NCBI GenBank assembly: GCA_048267965.1
Contig: JBLWWK010000007.1
Coordinates: 1-64,000 of the forward strand
Source of the DNA: GCA-2705995 sp048267965
GTDB lineage: Bacteria; Bacteroidota; Bacteroidia; Flavobacteriales_G; Salibacteraceae
Direction: 5' to 3'
DNA length: 64,000 nucleotides
In this document: piece after piece, positions 17,601 to 27,727 of the stretch
Layout: each line of letters starts with the position of its first letter
Position numbering within the stretch: position 1 is the first letter of the stretch
Notes under the pieces: generated by a model
The model's database searches: none
What the model was told of the DNA's origin: nothing
Seen by the model: the letters and a program-made list of their open reading frames with translations, nothing else
Position numbers and translations under genes: made by a program

Positions 17601-17759
17601 ATGAAACGTACATACCAACCTTCAAACAGAAAGAGAAAAAACAAACACGGTTTTAGAGAGAGAATGTCTTCTAAAAACGGACGCAAAGTTCTTGCAAGCA
17701 GACGAGCAAAAGGTCGTAAAAAACTTTCTGTTTCAGACGAGCCAAGACACAAGCGCTAA
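17601..17759 (+). CDS. rpmH: 50S ribosomal protein L34 (bL34)
   Basis: A 52-residue, strongly basic ribosomal protein of the large subunit, starting M-K-R-T-Y-Q-P-S and ending P-R-H-K-R. The conserved core K-R-K-N-K-H-G-F-R-E-R-M-S-S-K-N-G-R-K-V-L-A is unmistakable. It is a monocistronic gene here, with its own promoter and a strong terminator 28 bases after the stop. rnpA and dnaA, its neighbours in many bacteria, are not next to it, as is usual in Bacteroidota. Confidence 0.98.
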   Translation: MKRTYQPSNRKRKNKHGFRERMSSKNGRKVLASRRAKGRKKLSVSDEPRHKR

Positions 17760-17787
17760 GGCGATTTGAATTTATATAGCTTTAGAG

Positions 17788-17815
17788 GGTGCTAATTCTA
17801 TTAGCGCCTTTTTTT
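17788..17815 (+). terminator. Rho-independent terminator of rpmH
   Basis: GGTGCTAAT - TCT - ATTAGCGCC forms a nine-pair stem (one G-U) followed by seven T. It sits between rpmH and the convergent hydrolase gene. Confidence 0.85.
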
Positions 17816-17818
17816 GTT

Positions 17819-18634
17819 CTATTTATTAATTGCTGCGCCTAATGCGTGAGCCAATTCTTGAGTGAGTAGGTTATGCCCTCTATTCAAGATGTGTAAACCA
17901 TTGGGTTGTTTTAGTTTTTTCGAAAAACTGATTCCGTAAGTAGAAGATATTACGGGGTCTTTTTTACCATAAAATTGCTCTACAGCTATAGAATGCTTTA
18001 GGCAATTGTTAACAATGAGGTTCATGTTGGGCTTAAAGAGTCGAAATGTGAGCCATACATTGTACACGCGCATTCGTGAAGCTTTCTTTTCTAGGTTGAG
18101 CATCACAAATTTCTTTGTTGCTGGGCTTACCAGCTTGGCTTTCTGTAGGAACCGAACACTATTCAAGAAAAAAGCAGGGCGATTTATGATGCTTTTGAAT
18201 ACTATTTTACCCAAATAAGTTCGGCTTGCTAAATGATTCCAGAAGTTGTTTTTAACACCATCGGGTGCCACTAAAATCATTTTTTCTACTCTTTCTGGAA
18301 TTGTTTCGGCTAACGTTAAGCACATTTTTCCGCCAATACTATATCCCATCAATAGTACTTTATCTCGTGTAAACCGATTGATAAGTTCGGTTATAAGAAC
18401 TTGCCATTCTTCTTTTCTAAGCGGTTCATTTTCAATGCGGTTTTCTGGGAAAAAACTGGATTCGTGATGGAAAAGGGAAACCGAGACCAAGGTGCAATCG
18501 GATCCTACTATTGGGGTTAAAAACGAAAAAACAGATGCGTTTTGGCCAAAACCATGAAAAGCAAGTACTATTTTTTTGCCTTCCCCAAATTGCTTGTATC
18601 CTAAGCGCAGCCCGTTATGTGTAATATATTTCAA
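17819..18634 (-). CDS. Alpha/beta hydrolase
   Basis: The longest frame starts at 18817, overlapping carB, and its first 60 residues look like non-coding translation. The TTG at 18634 gives 271 residues starting at K-Y-I-T-H-N-G-L-R-L-G-Y, the normal beginning of this fold, and is preferred. The core shows 'VLAFHGFGQNASVF' (oxyanion region), the nucleophile elbow G-Y-S-I-G-G, and a late 'ILNRGHNLL' with the catalytic His; the Asp is probably in 'FYGKKDPVI'. The substrate is unknown. It is divergent from carB and convergent with rpmH. The TTG start is inference from fold and context. Confidence 0.75.
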   Translation of the reverse strand: MKYITHNGLRLGYKQFGEGKKIVLAFHGFGQNASVFSFLTPIVGSDCTLVSVSLFHHESSFFPENRIENEPLRKEEWQVLITELINRFTRDKVLLMGYSIGGKMCLTLAETIPERVEKMILVAPDGVKNNFWNHLASRTYLGKIVFKSIINRPAFFLNSVRFLQKAKLVSPATKKFVMLNLEKKASRMRVYNVWLTFRLFKPNMNLIVNNCLKHSIAVEQFYGKKDPVISSTYGISFSKKLKQPNGLHILNRGHNLLTQELAHALGAAINK

Positions 18635-18721
18635 GTTGATAGCAATAGTTGCGAGTGCAATGGTTCGCGGTAAAAAATCTATTTTCGCGAGAATATTTAG
18701 TTGCTCGAAAATAAAGCTAAA

Positions 18722-21538
18722 ATGCCCAAAAATAACAGCATAAAGTCCGTATTGATTATTGGAAGTGGCCCGATTGTAATTGGTCAGGCTTGTGAATTTG
18801 ATTATTCTGGATCTCAAGCAGCGAGATCGCTGAAAGAAGAAGGAATTGAGGTGACGTTAATTAACTCGAATCCGGCTACTATTATGACCGATCCGGTTAC
18901 GGCAGATCACGTTTATCTCTTGCCTTTAACGGTTGAGTCTATTCGTCAGATTTTATCTGAAAGGCAAATAGATGCTGTGTTGCCCACAATGGGCGGCCAA
19001 ACGGCTTTGAATCTTTGCATAGAGTGTGATGATACTGGGCTGTGGAAAGATTTCGGTGTTAAGATGATTGGGGTAGATATAGATGCTATCGAAATCACTG
19101 AAAACCGTGAGGCATTTAGAAAGTTAATGATTGATATCGAGGTAGGGGTGGCTCCTTCAGCTACTGCTAAATCGTATTTAGAAGGAAAAGAAATTGCTCA
19201 ACAATTAGGTTTTCCTTTAGTAATTCGCCCAAGCTACACATTAGGTGGTTCGGGAGCTTCTTTTGTTCATACCCAAGATCAGTTCGATAAATTACTGAAT
19301 CGTGGTTTACACGCTTCGCCCATTCATGAAGTGTTAATAGATAAAGCTGTTTTAGGCTGGAAAGAGTATGAGTTAGAGTTATTGAGAGATAAGAACGATA
19401 ATGTGATTATTATCTGCTCTATTGAAAATATGGATCCTATGGGGATACATACAGGTGACTCAATTACTGTTGCTCCGGCTATGACGCTTTCTGATAAAAC
19501 CTATCAGAAAATGCGCGATATGGCTATTCGAATGATGCGTGCCATTGGTGATTTTGCAGGTGGTTGTAATGTTCAGTTTGCGGTGTCTCCAGACGAGAAA
19601 GAAGATATTATTGCCATTGAGATTAACCCTCGAGTGAGTCGCTCTTCGGCATTGGCTTCAAAAGCAACCGGATATCCTATTGCAAAAATTGCAGCTAAGT
19701 TGGCTATTGGCTACACGCTAGACGAATTAGATAACCAAATTACCAAAACTACTTCGGCTTATTTTGAACCCACGTTAGACTATGTAATTGTGAAAATTCC
19801 ACGTTGGAATTTCAACAAGTTTAAAGGCTCTGATAGAGAGTTAGGTCTTCAGATGAAATCGGTTGGTGAGGTAATGGGAATTGGTCGAAATTTTCAGGAA
19901 GCCTTACAAAAAGCTTGTCAGTCGCTAGAAATTAACCGCAACGGTATGGGCGCTGATGGCAAAGAACTGCGTGATCAAGATAAAATTCTAGAGAGTTTAA
20001 AACATCCTAGTTGGAACCGATTGTTCCATTTATACGATGCTATTCGTTTGGGAATTCCATTTAACAGAATTCACGATATAACGAAAATCGACCCATGGTT
20101 CCTACATCAGATAGATGAATTGATTTCTATCGAAAAAGAGATGGAGAAATACCATTTAGAATCAATTCCGAGAGATTTGCTTTTAGATGCGAAACAAAGA
20201 GGGTATGCCGATCGCCAAATTGCTCACGTTTTAAGATGTTTAGAAAGCGAAGTATATACTAAACGCACCGACTTAGGTATTAAGCGTGTATTCAAGTTAG
20301 TAGATACTTGTGCCGCTGAATTCGAAGCGCAAACACCTTATTATTATAGTTCTTTTGAAGACGAGAACGAATCGGTTCGTTCAGACAAGAAAAAGGTTGT
20401 TATTTTAGGTTCGGGTCCAAACCGAATAGGTCAGGGAATTGAGTTTGATTATTGTTGTGTGCATGGAGTTTTAGCAGCTAAAGAATGCGGTTATGAAACC
20501 ATCATGATCAACTGTAATCCCGAAACCGTTTCTACCGATTTCGATATTGCCGACAAACTTTACTTTGAACCTGTATTTTGGGAGCACATTTTCGCCATTA
20601 TCGAGCATGAGCAACCTGAAGGTGTGATTGTTCAGTTAGGCGGTCAAACTGCATTGAAGTTAGCTGAAAAACTAACTCGTTATGGTATTAAAGTATTAGG
20701 AACCAGCTACGAAACGCTAGATAAAGCAGAAGACCGTGGAAGCTTCTCTGATTTATTGAAAGAGCTAGAAATTCCTTATCCAAAATACGGTTCGGTAGAA
20801 ACAGCAGACGAAGCCATTGAGCTTTCAAGAGAGCTTGGTTTTCCGTTATTGGTAAGACCAAGTTATGTTTTGGGTGGCCAGAGCATGAAAATTGTGATTA
20901 ACGAAAACGAGTTAGAGCATCATGTAATTAACATATTGCACGATATGCCTGACAACAAAATTTTGTTAGATCATTTCTTAGATGGAGCCATTGAAGCGGA
21001 AGCCGATGCGATTTGTGACGGTGAAGATACCCTGATTATTGGTGTGATGGAACACATTGAACCAGCAGGAATTCACTCAGGCGATAGTTATGCAGTACTA
21101 CCAACTTTCGACTTGTCTGAAAATGTGATTCAGCAGATTAAAGAATACACAACCAAGATTGCGGTTGCTTTAGAAACAAAAGGGTTAATCAACCTTCAAT
21201 TTGCTGTTAAAAACGACCAAGTATATGTGATCGAGGCGAACCCAAGAGCTTCTAGAACTGTTCCGTTTATTGCTAAGTCGTATGGTCAACCGTATGTGAA
21301 TTGGGCAACCAAAGTAATGATTGGCGAGGCAAAGGTTAAAGACTTTGAATATGCTCCTCAAATGGAAGGGTATTCGATTAAGATTCCTGTTTTCTCTTTC
21401 GATAAATTTCCTAATGTAGATAAAGAATTGGGGCCAGAAATGAAATCTACCGGAGAAGCTATTCGTTTCATTAATCACTTGAGAGATCCGTTTTTCAAGA
21501 AAGTATATAGCGAAAGAAATCTTTACCTAAGTAGATAA
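18722..21538 (+). CDS. carB: Carbamoyl-phosphate synthase large subunit, lacking the MGS domain
   Basis: The ATG at 18722 (M-P-K-N-N-S-I-K-S-V-L-I-I-G-S-G-P) is preferred to 18701, giving 938 residues. Two homologous ATP-grasp halves are visible: the first from 'VLIIGSGPIVIGQACEFDYSG', the second from 'VVILGSGPNRIGQGIEFDYCCVH' near residue 560. The enzyme makes carbamoyl phosphate from bicarbonate, glutamine-derived ammonia and 2 ATP for pyrimidines and arginine. The chain ends soon after the second ATP-grasp domain, so the C-terminal methylglyoxal-synthase-like allosteric domain (UMP/ornithine site in E. coli, 1073 residues) is absent. That is, as I recall, common in this phylum. carA is not in the window. 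Confidence 0.96.
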   Translation: MPKNNSIKSVLIIGSGPIVIGQACEFDYSGSQAARSLKEEGIEVTLINSNPATIMTDPVTADHVYLLPLTVESIRQILSERQIDAVLPTMGGQTALNLCIECDDTGLWKDFGVKMIGVDIDAIEITENREAFRKLMIDIEVGVAPSATAKSYLEGKEIAQQLGFPLVIRPSYTLGGSGASFVHTQDQFDKLLNRGLHASPIHEVLIDKAVLGWKEYELELLRDKNDNVIIICSIENMDPMGIHTGDSITVAPAMTLSDKTYQKMRDMAIRMMRAIGDFAGGCNVQFAVSPDEKEDIIAIEINPRVSRSSALASKATGYPIAKIAAKLAIGYTLDELDNQITKTTSAYFEPTLDYVIVKIPRWNFNKFKGSDRELGLQMKSVGEVMGIGRNFQEALQKACQSLEINRNGMGADGKELRDQDKILESLKHPSWNRLFHLYDAIRLGIPFNRIHDITKIDPWFLHQIDELISIEKEMEKYHLESIPRDLLLDAKQRGYADRQIAHVLRCLESEVYTKRTDLGIKRVFKLVDTCAAEFEAQTPYYYSSFEDENESVRSDKKKVVILGSGPNRIGQGIEFDYCCVHGVLAAKECGYETIMINCNPETVSTDFDIADKLYFEPVFWEHIFAIIEHEQPEGVIVQLGGQTALKLAEKLTRYGIKVLGTSYETLDKAEDRGSFSDLLKELEIPYPKYGSVETADEAIELSRELGFPLLVRPSYVLGGQSMKIVINENELEHHVINILHDMPDNKILLDHFLDGAIEAEADAICDGEDTLIIGVMEHIEPAGIHSGDSYAVLPTFDLSENVIQQIKEYTTKIAVALETKGLINLQFAVKNDQVYVIEANPRASRTVPFIAKSYGQPYVNWATKVMIGEAKVKDFEYAPQMEGYSIKIPVFSFDKFPNVDKELGPEMKSTGEAIRFINHLRDPFFKKVYSERNLYLSR

Positions 21539-21548
21539 GAGAAGCTGA

Positions 21549-21848
21549 ATGATATTTGCCAGTATATTAGGTCTATTAAGAACAATCGGGATTATACTCC
21601 TGATTGTTTTTATTTGGAGACTTATTAAAAAGTATGTACTACCATTTGCATTGCGCTGGTTTGTTGCGAAAGCTCAAAAGAAAATGCAAGATCAAATGCG
21701 TCAGCAACAGCAAAATTTTCAATCATCAAAATCTAACAAAACGGTGAAAGATGATGGAAAAGTGAAAATTACACGAGATCCTTCTAAAAAAAATAAAGCT
21801 AAATCAGACGAAGACTTTGGAGAATACGTAGATTTCGAAGAAGTTTGA
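21549..21848 (+). CDS. DUF4834 family small membrane protein
   Basis: A 99-residue protein with one N-terminal membrane helix (about residues 4-25) and then a charged, glutamine- and lysine-rich cytoplasmic tail ending D-F-G-E-Y-V-D-F-E-E-V. The acidic aromatic ending and layout match DUF4834, a Bacteroidota family of unknown role that typically sits next to a YfhO gene, as here. It starts 10 bases after carB and ends 25 bases before the YfhO gene, so the three may be one transcript. Confidence 0.85.
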   Translation: MIFASILGLLRTIGIILLIVFIWRLIKKYVLPFALRWFVAKAQKKMQDQMRQQQQNFQSSKSNKTVKDDGKVKITRDPSKKNKAKSDEDFGEYVDFEEV

Positions 21849-21873
21849 TGTAGAGAAAAAACTCCTAAACCGT

Positions 21874-24402
21874 ATGAAAGCAATCGACTGGAAAAAATTA
21901 GCTCCTTATTTAGTAATCATCGCGGCTTTTTTTGCTATTGCGTTGGCCTACTTTACGCCTCAGTTATCGGGTAAAGTTCTCGATACACACGATTTTAAGC
22001 AATGGTATGGTAGTGCTCAAGAGGGGAGAGAATTCTACGAAGAAACCGGTGAGCTTTCTATGTGGACTAACTCCCAGTTTGGCGGTATGCCGGCTTACTA
22101 CGTGTTTATTAAGTATCCGAACAATTTTATGCGTGAAGCTAAAGATGTGGTAACTCTTTGGATCGATCGACCAGCCGGATATTTCATTGTTGCCATGCTT
22201 TCGTTTTTTGTTTTGGGGTTGGTTTTACGCTTAACCCCTTACTTAGCGGGGCTGGGCGCCATCATGTACTCTTTCAATAGTTACCTTTTTGTAATTACGG
22301 CTGCGGGGCATTTCGCTAAAACAAATGCGTTGTCTTACCTGCCGGCACTTTTAGCAGGTGTCATCTTAATTTACAGGCGAAATTATCTACTTGGTTTGGC
22401 ACTTACAGCCGTAGCCTTTTGCTTCGAATTAATTGCCATCCATCCGCAAATGACGTATTACTTCACCATTTTCTTATTGGTTCCTTACGGAATTTACGAG
22501 TTGGTAGAAGCGATTAAGAAAAAAGAAATTAAACAGTTTTTTATCAGTTCTGCCGTTGTAGTAGGAGCCGTACTCATCGGGTTTTTGCCTAATACATCGC
22601 AAATATGGACTACCCAAGAATATACTCCTTATTCTACACGAGGAGCTTCTGAGCTAACCTTAAACGAAGGGGAAAAAACTTCAGGGTTAGATAAATCTTA
22701 CATCTTGAGTTGGAGCAACGGAATTGCAGAAACATGGAGTTTGATGATTCCTGATGCAAAAGGTGGAGCTTCTGGTCGCATTGCAGAAAGCGAAGTGGCA
22801 ATGGATGCAGTTGATAGAAAATATCAACAAGTAATGGGCAGCGTAGACAAATACTGGGGAGATCAGCCCTTTACAGGCGGCCCGATGTACAGTGGCGCCA
22901 TCGTAATTTTCTTATTTGTTTTAGGTCTTTTCTTTGTAAAAACTCGTTTTAAATGGGTTTTGGTGTTTTCGGCAGCCATTACCATTATGCTGAGTTGGGG
23001 AAACAACTTTATGACTCTTTCTGAATTTTTTATTGATCATTTTCCGCTTTACAACAAGTTTAGAGCGGTTGCATCAATTCAAACAGTAACGCATTATTGT
23101 TTGCCGCTATTGGCCGTTCTAGGCGTTAAGGAAATGGTAGATGGAAAAGAAGATTTCTTTAACCAAAAATGGTCGTTATTGGGAAAAGAAACGAGTTTAA
23201 CCAATTTTAAAGCATTGCTAATCGGTTTTGCCTTAACGGGAGGCTTAGCAATAATTTTTGCCATTATGCCCACCACATTTTTCGATTTCTTTAAAACGGG
23301 AGAAGAAGAAAGGTTATTGGGGCAATTAAGTGGAGCGGGTTGGGCTGCTGCAGATATAGACTCGCTACTGAATAACATTGAACAAGCACGTGTGGCTATC
23401 TTTACTTCTTCGGCTTGGAGAAGTGCAGGATTTATCATTGTAGCGTTGATTGTAATTGTGCTTTTCTCGAAAAAAATCATCAACCAAATTACGCTGGTGG
23501 CATTGCTTTCTGTTTTTGCTTTAATTGATTTGTGGGCATTAGATAAGCAGTACCTAAACGATGATACTTTTGTGAAAGAAAAAGCGCTTGACCAACCGTT
23601 TCCGAAGAATCCAGCGAATGAATATATTTTAGCGAACGAATCGTTAAACGATCGTGTTTTAAACATTGCTGCGAGCACATTTAACGAAACCGGAACTTCG
23701 TATTTCCACAAATCGATAGGTGGTTATAGTGGGGTTAAAATGAAACGTTACCAAGAAATGGTAGACTTTCACATTGGCGGTGAAATTGAAGGAATTCGCA
23801 GAAGTTTATCGAACGCCAAATCCCTAAGTGATGTTCAATCAGCTTTACAACAAGCTAACGTTTTAAATGCGTTAAACACGCGTTACATCATTTATAATCC
23901 TTCTTCGCAACCGATCGAAAATCCGTTTACTTATGGTAATGCGTGGTTTGTGAACAACGTGAAATCGGTTCCTACCGCTAACGATGAAATGTTGAGCATT
24001 CGAGAAGTTTCTTTGAAAGAAACCGCAGTAGTTCGTGATGAGTTTACAGCTTCTATTCCCGAAAACTTATCGGCAGGAACCATTGACTTGGTAGATTATA
24101 AGCCCAATCATCTTACGTATGCTTCGAAGAATTCAGGAGAAGGGTTGGCCATTTTTGGAGAAATCTATTATCCTAAAGGATGGAAAGTCTTTATTGACGG
24201 GCAAGAAGTAGATTATTTGAGGGTAGATTATTTCTTGAGAGGAGTTGTAATTCCGGCTGGTGAACATACGGTAGAATTTAAATTCGAATCAGAAGCGTAT
24301 TCCACTGGAGAGGCAATTTCGCTGGCAGGTTCTATTTTATTATCGTTAGTGGTTTTAGGAGCGATTGCTAAAGGGATTTTAGACTCTAAAAAAGATGCTT
24401 AA
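21874..24402 (+). CDS. YfhO-family multi-pass membrane protein
   Basis: An 842-residue protein with roughly 12 membrane segments (first at about residues 10-28, last at 815-835) and a large loop/domain after residue 560. The early 'FDTHDFKQWYGSAQE'-like region, with D-T-H-D, resembles the catalytic loop of GT-C glycosyltransferases. In Firmicutes YfhO works in lipoteichoic acid glycosylation; the Bacteroidota members are not characterised. It is probably an envelope glycosyltransferase using a polyprenyl-linked sugar; the acceptor is unknown. Its 3' end overlaps the next gene by 8 bases, so the two are coupled. Confidence 0.82.
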   Translation: MKAIDWKKLAPYLVIIAAFFAIALAYFTPQLSGKVLDTHDFKQWYGSAQEGREFYEETGELSMWTNSQFGGMPAYYVFIKYPNNFMREAKDVVTLWIDRPAGYFIVAMLSFFVLGLVLRLTPYLAGLGAIMYSFNSYLFVITAAGHFAKTNALSYLPALLAGVILIYRRNYLLGLALTAVAFCFELIAIHPQMTYYFTIFLLVPYGIYELVEAIKKKEIKQFFISSAVVVGAVLIGFLPNTSQIWTTQEYTPYSTRGASELTLNEGEKTSGLDKSYILSWSNGIAETWSLMIPDAKGGASGRIAESEVAMDAVDRKYQQVMGSVDKYWGDQPFTGGPMYSGAIVIFLFVLGLFFVKTRFKWVLVFSAAITIMLSWGNNFMTLSEFFIDHFPLYNKFRAVASIQTVTHYCLPLLAVLGVKEMVDGKEDFFNQKWSLLGKETSLTNFKALLIGFALTGGLAIIFAIMPTTFFDFFKTGEEERLLGQLSGAGWAAADIDSLLNNIEQARVAIFTSSAWRSAGFIIVALIVIVLFSKKIINQITLVALLSVFALIDLWALDKQYLNDDTFVKEKALDQPFPKNPANEYILANESLNDRVLNIAASTFNETGTSYFHKSIGGYSGVKMKRYQEMVDFHIGGEIEGIRRSLSNAKSLSDVQSALQQANVLNALNTRYIIYNPSSQPIENPFTYGNAWFVNNVKSVPTANDEMLSIREVSLKETAVVRDEFTASIPENLSAGTIDLVDYKPNHLTYASKNSGEGLAIFGEIYYPKGWKVFIDGQEVDYLRVDYFLRGVVIPAGEHTVEFKFESEAYSTGEAISLAGSILLSLVVLGAIAKGILDSKKDA

Positions 24403-25303
24403 AAATGCAGTGGCGCAATTTGCCTATAAAACAGGCTTGTACATCCCTTTTTCTAAGTATAAAACGCATAAGTTTAGAAAAGAATTAAAGCAAAAAAATC
24501 TTCAATACATAGGAGACTTTGATGCCACCAAGTACAAGACTTCTGATCAGTTGTTTATTCTGGGAAGCAGTTATTCGATTAATGATGTAACTGAGGAAGA
24601 ATGGCAAATGGTAAAAGCCGCAGACAGCGTTGGGGTTAATAATTGGGTTTTTCATGATTTTGTTCCTACCTATTATGTGTTAGAAACACCGCAGCGTACA
24701 GAGCAATTTAGCTTCTTCAAAGAAGAACTCAACAAGAAAGCAGAAGCCTATAAAAATGTTCCGTTTTTTGTGCAGTATGTGCATTATAGCAAGTCTAAAA
24801 ATCATTTAGATGATGTAAAAATTGATTCTTCGAAGATTTTTTACAACGTTCCCTATATGCCCAATACGCTGAACACATCTATTATAAAAAAGATGTTGAA
24901 GCAATGGAATGCAAAGCAAAATAAAACCTTAGAAGACTTAATTCATTATTCAGGTAGCTTGAGTTACATTATTATGATGGGCGTTATTTTAGGCTACAAA
25001 GAGATTGTTTTGCTGGGGGTAGACTTAAACGATAATCGCTATTTTTTTCAAGACGGATACAATAGTAAAACAGCAAATAATTTTATCGAAAGCTACAAAG
25101 AATCGCTAAGAATAGTGAGAAACACCACTTTAGATGCAAAGTACCTGCTGGCAGATAAAAAGAAAACCCAAATCTTTGGCTGCATCTCATTTCCAGATTA
25201 CATGGTGTATTTAAAAGAAGCCGTAGAAGCCGAGGGAGTTTCCCTTAAAATTGGGTCGAAGGGAAGTGCTCTTTATCCGTTAATTGATTATTTCGAGCGC
25301 TAA
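24395..25303 (+). CDS. Putative glycan-modifying enzyme, MptE/sialyltransferase-like fold
   Basis: A 302-residue protein, no signal peptide, with a Rossmann-like start 'LFILGSSYSINDVTEEEW' and a conserved-looking centre 'HYSGSLSYIIMMGVILGYKEIVLLGVDLNDNRYF'. That layout (G-S-S at the beginning, Ser-rich helix, then G-x-D-L) resembles DUF115/MptE-like and GT42 sialyltransferase proteins used in surface glycan synthesis. I cannot name the reaction. The overlap with the YfhO gene and the convergent flippase and GT2 genes next to it support an envelope-polysaccharide role. Its stop abuts the flippase stop with no gap. Confidence 0.5.
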   Translation: MLKNAVAQFAYKTGLYIPFSKYKTHKFRKELKQKNLQYIGDFDATKYKTSDQLFILGSSYSINDVTEEEWQMVKAADSVGVNNWVFHDFVPTYYVLETPQRTEQFSFFKEELNKKAEAYKNVPFFVQYVHYSKSKNHLDDVKIDSSKIFYNVPYMPNTLNTSIIKKMLKQWNAKQNKTLEDLIHYSGSLSYIIMMGVILGYKEIVLLGVDLNDNRYFFQDGYNSKTANNFIESYKESLRIVRNTTLDAKYLLADKKKTQIFGCISFPDYMVYLKEAVEAEGVSLKIGSKGSALYPLIDYFER

Positions 25304-26773
25304 TTATTTCTTTTTGAGAATTTTATTGGCTTGCTCAATTAAATCTGGAGCAAAGTTTTTGGTGTAAATAATAGTTGCTGTCGAAAGGCTGAAGAGAGCT
25401 GCTAGCACCAACGAGAATTTCCAATTCCATTGGTTAAAGCTAATTAGAAAGAATACGGTTCCTACCGATGCCAATGTTAGCGCAGGTTTTAAAAATTTCT
25501 TTTCAAAAAACGGCATATTCAGTTTTTTATATAGAAAGAACGTACCCGAATAGCTGTACAATAAACTGCTTATGGCAGATGCTATGGCCGCTCCTGTTAT
25601 GCCAATTATAGGAATTAAAAGGGCATTGAGAGATACCATTATGAGCAGATAAAACAGGATAAAAAGTGTGTTGAAACGATAGAATTTTGAGAAATTAATT
25701 ACTTGAAAATTCAATCCTGTCATCATTTTGAACAAATTCGATAAGCCAATAAAGAAAATTACCCATTTGCCTGGTTCAAATTCTTCTTTTAGAATTACGA
25801 AAACGAAAGGAATAAGAATAATGAGGTTGAAAAACATGAACATGCCCACCACACCTTGATTCAAGCAGCTTTTCATGTAAATGCTCTCTACGCCTTTTAA
25901 ATCGTTTTTATTGAAATTCTCTGCAATAAAAGTGTTGCCAATTTTGCTTAAAGCTTTTGAAGGAACCAACATCAATGAAGCAAAAAAGAATACAGTAGTG
26001 TAAATACCCACTTCGCTACTGGGCCAATAAAAAGCAATCATTATACTATCAATCGAAATAACAAGAATGCTACCAATATTGGTAGCCAAACCATAGCTAG
26101 CAACACTGGCTGCCTCTTTGGTGTGAGCCCGAACTCGTTTCCAATCAATTTTAAATGTAAATGATTTTTGAGAAGACAAATGCCCAAAAATGAGTAAAGT
26201 GGCTCCTGCAATCGAAGCAATGTAGAGTTGTAAAAAGTGGTTAAAAGTCAACGAGAAAAAAAGATAAATGCCGATAGAGGCGAGAATAAAAAGGCGTTGC
26301 ACTAAATCTTTATAGAACGAGCCAAGGGTGCTTTTTTTAAGAGCGTTGCCATAATATTCTAAAAAGATGAAAAAAATACCCACGGCAGAAAATGGCAAAA
26401 TGTAGGCGATATACTCTACAAACTGAGGTGCGTTATCTTGTGTCTTGCTTTCAATAATCCATTCGGCTAATGGAAAAGAGAGGGTGAGTAAAATAGATGA
26501 AACAAAAGCAATGAGCATTAAAACGGTGCCAAATCCATTGTTTCGGTTGATTTCATCTTTAAAACGAGGAAAAAGTCGAACAATGGCGACCGGAAAACCA
26601 AACGAAAAGAGACTGGTAAGAATCATTCCGAACGATTTTATAAGTCCAATTATACCTAATTCGGTAGTAGATAATACGCGAGGTAAAATAATACTGGTAT
26701 TTAAAAAACCGATGATTACTCCTGCATAAGAGTAGATACTCGATTTTAAACTCTGCCGAAATATTTGACTCAT
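25304..26773 (-). CDS. Polysaccharide flippase (Wzx/MATE-like)
   Basis: A 489-residue membrane protein with about 14 predicted helices, beginning S-Q-I-F-R-Q-S-L-K-S-S-I-Y-S-Y-A-G-V-I-I-G-F, typical of the oligosaccharide flippase (polysaccharide biosynthesis) family. Such proteins move undecaprenyl-linked sugar units across the inner membrane. It overlaps the upstream GT2 gene by 4 nt (ATGA), so the two are translationally coupled and probably act on the same glycan. No Wzy polymerase is in the window. Confidence 0.88.
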   Translation of the reverse strand: MSQIFRQSLKSSIYSYAGVIIGFLNTSIILPRVLSTTELGIIGLIKSFGMILTSLFSFGFPVAIVRLFPRFKDEINRNNGFGTVLMLIAFVSSILLTLSFPLAEWIIESKTQDNAPQFVEYIAYILPFSAVGIFFIFLEYYGNALKKSTLGSFYKDLVQRLFILASIGIYLFFSLTFNHFLQLYIASIAGATLLIFGHLSSQKSFTFKIDWKRVRAHTKEAASVASYGLATNIGSILVISIDSIMIAFYWPSSEVGIYTTVFFFASLMLVPSKALSKIGNTFIAENFNKNDLKGVESIYMKSCLNQGVVGMFMFFNLIILIPFVFVILKEEFEPGKWVIFFIGLSNLFKMMTGLNFQVINFSKFYRFNTLFILFYLLIMVSLNALLIPIIGITGAAIASAISSLLYSYSGTFFLYKKLNMPFFEKKFLKPALTLASVGTVFFLISFNQWNWKFSLVLAALFSLSTATIIYTKNFAPDLIEQANKILKKK

Positions 26774-27687
26774 TTATTAGCGATTAAACCTTGAAGTACC
26801 CAAAATCGAAAGTTAACTAAGGTTTTTCCTTTTGCTGGTTTACCTCTGAGAAGGTAGTAAAAATAGAGTAGAAGAGTGGCTCCTACTTTAAAGGTTTCTT
26901 GCGCTGTTTTTTCTAAAATTCCCCGAAAACCTTCTTTTTTAATGCGTTTTCTTTCATGTCTACCTACACCTGTTCCCATTCTCTTAATATAGTCCATTTC
27001 AACGCGTTTCTGCGGAATAAAATGGTCTACCACTACATTGGGGGCATAAACTACTTGGGCACCAGCTTTTCTAATTCGATAAATAATTTCTTTTTCATCA
27101 CCACCTTCTAGGTTATCTCCCCGCCTGCCTAAATTAACATCGAACAAACCGTGCGTTTCGAAAACTGTTTTTCTAAAAGCAATGTTAGCACCGATCGGGA
27201 ATTTATTTTTGGCAAAAGGTTTTGGCTCATTTCCTAAATCAATAGCCGCAACAAGGGTAAGTAAATAAGGCGACATCCAATCGGGTTCTGAACCACTTTC
27301 GTAAAGCGGAATTATTTTACCTCCAATGGCTTCTGCTTCGGGGTGTTGGTTGAAAAACGCAATCATGTTTTCAACGTAATCTTGGCGAACAAAAGCATCA
27401 TCATCTATAAATGAAATCAAATCACTTTGCGCTTCGTTAATTCCTCTATTGCGAGCAAAAGTGTGTCCTTGGTTAGTTTCTAAGAAATACCGAAGGTGTA
27501 GTTCAGGATTTTTTTCTTGAAAATCTTTACAGATTTTAGCCGATTGATCCGGAGAGTTGTTGTCGATAAACAACACTTCGTAGTCGTTAAAATTAGCCGT
27601 TTGATCGAGCAGATGTTCGAGTGTTTTTTGAATAAAAATTTCACGATTATACGTGCAAACTACAATACTAAGTTTCGGTTTATTCAT
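26770..27687 (-). CDS. Family 2 glycosyltransferase
   Basis: A 305-residue GT-A fold enzyme. It opens with P-K-L-S-I-V-V-C-T-Y-N-R-E and 'VLFIDNNSPDQS', has the metal-binding 'LISFIDDDAFV' (D-D-D), and an acceptor-side 'GGDEKEIIYRIRKAG' with the catalytic acid. A hydrophobic C-terminal stretch suggests membrane association. It overlaps the flippase by 4 nt. The sugar and acceptor are unknown; the context says surface polysaccharide. Confidence 0.9.
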   Translation of the reverse strand: MNKPKLSIVVCTYNREIFIQKTLEHLLDQTANFNDYEVLFIDNNSPDQSAKICKDFQEKNPELHLRYFLETNQGHTFARNRGINEAQSDLISFIDDDAFVRQDYVENMIAFFNQHPEAEAIGGKIIPLYESGSEPDWMSPYLLTLVAAIDLGNEPKPFAKNKFPIGANIAFRKTVFETHGLFDVNLGRRGDNLEGGDEKEIIYRIRKAGAQVVYAPNVVVDHFIPQKRVEMDYIKRMGTGVGRHERKRIKKEGFRGILEKTAQETFKVGATLLLYFYYLLRGKPAKGKTLVNFRFWVLQGLIANK

Positions 27688-27727
27688 CGTTTCAGATTGA
27701 CTTCAAAGCTAAAAAATCAAATCGGTG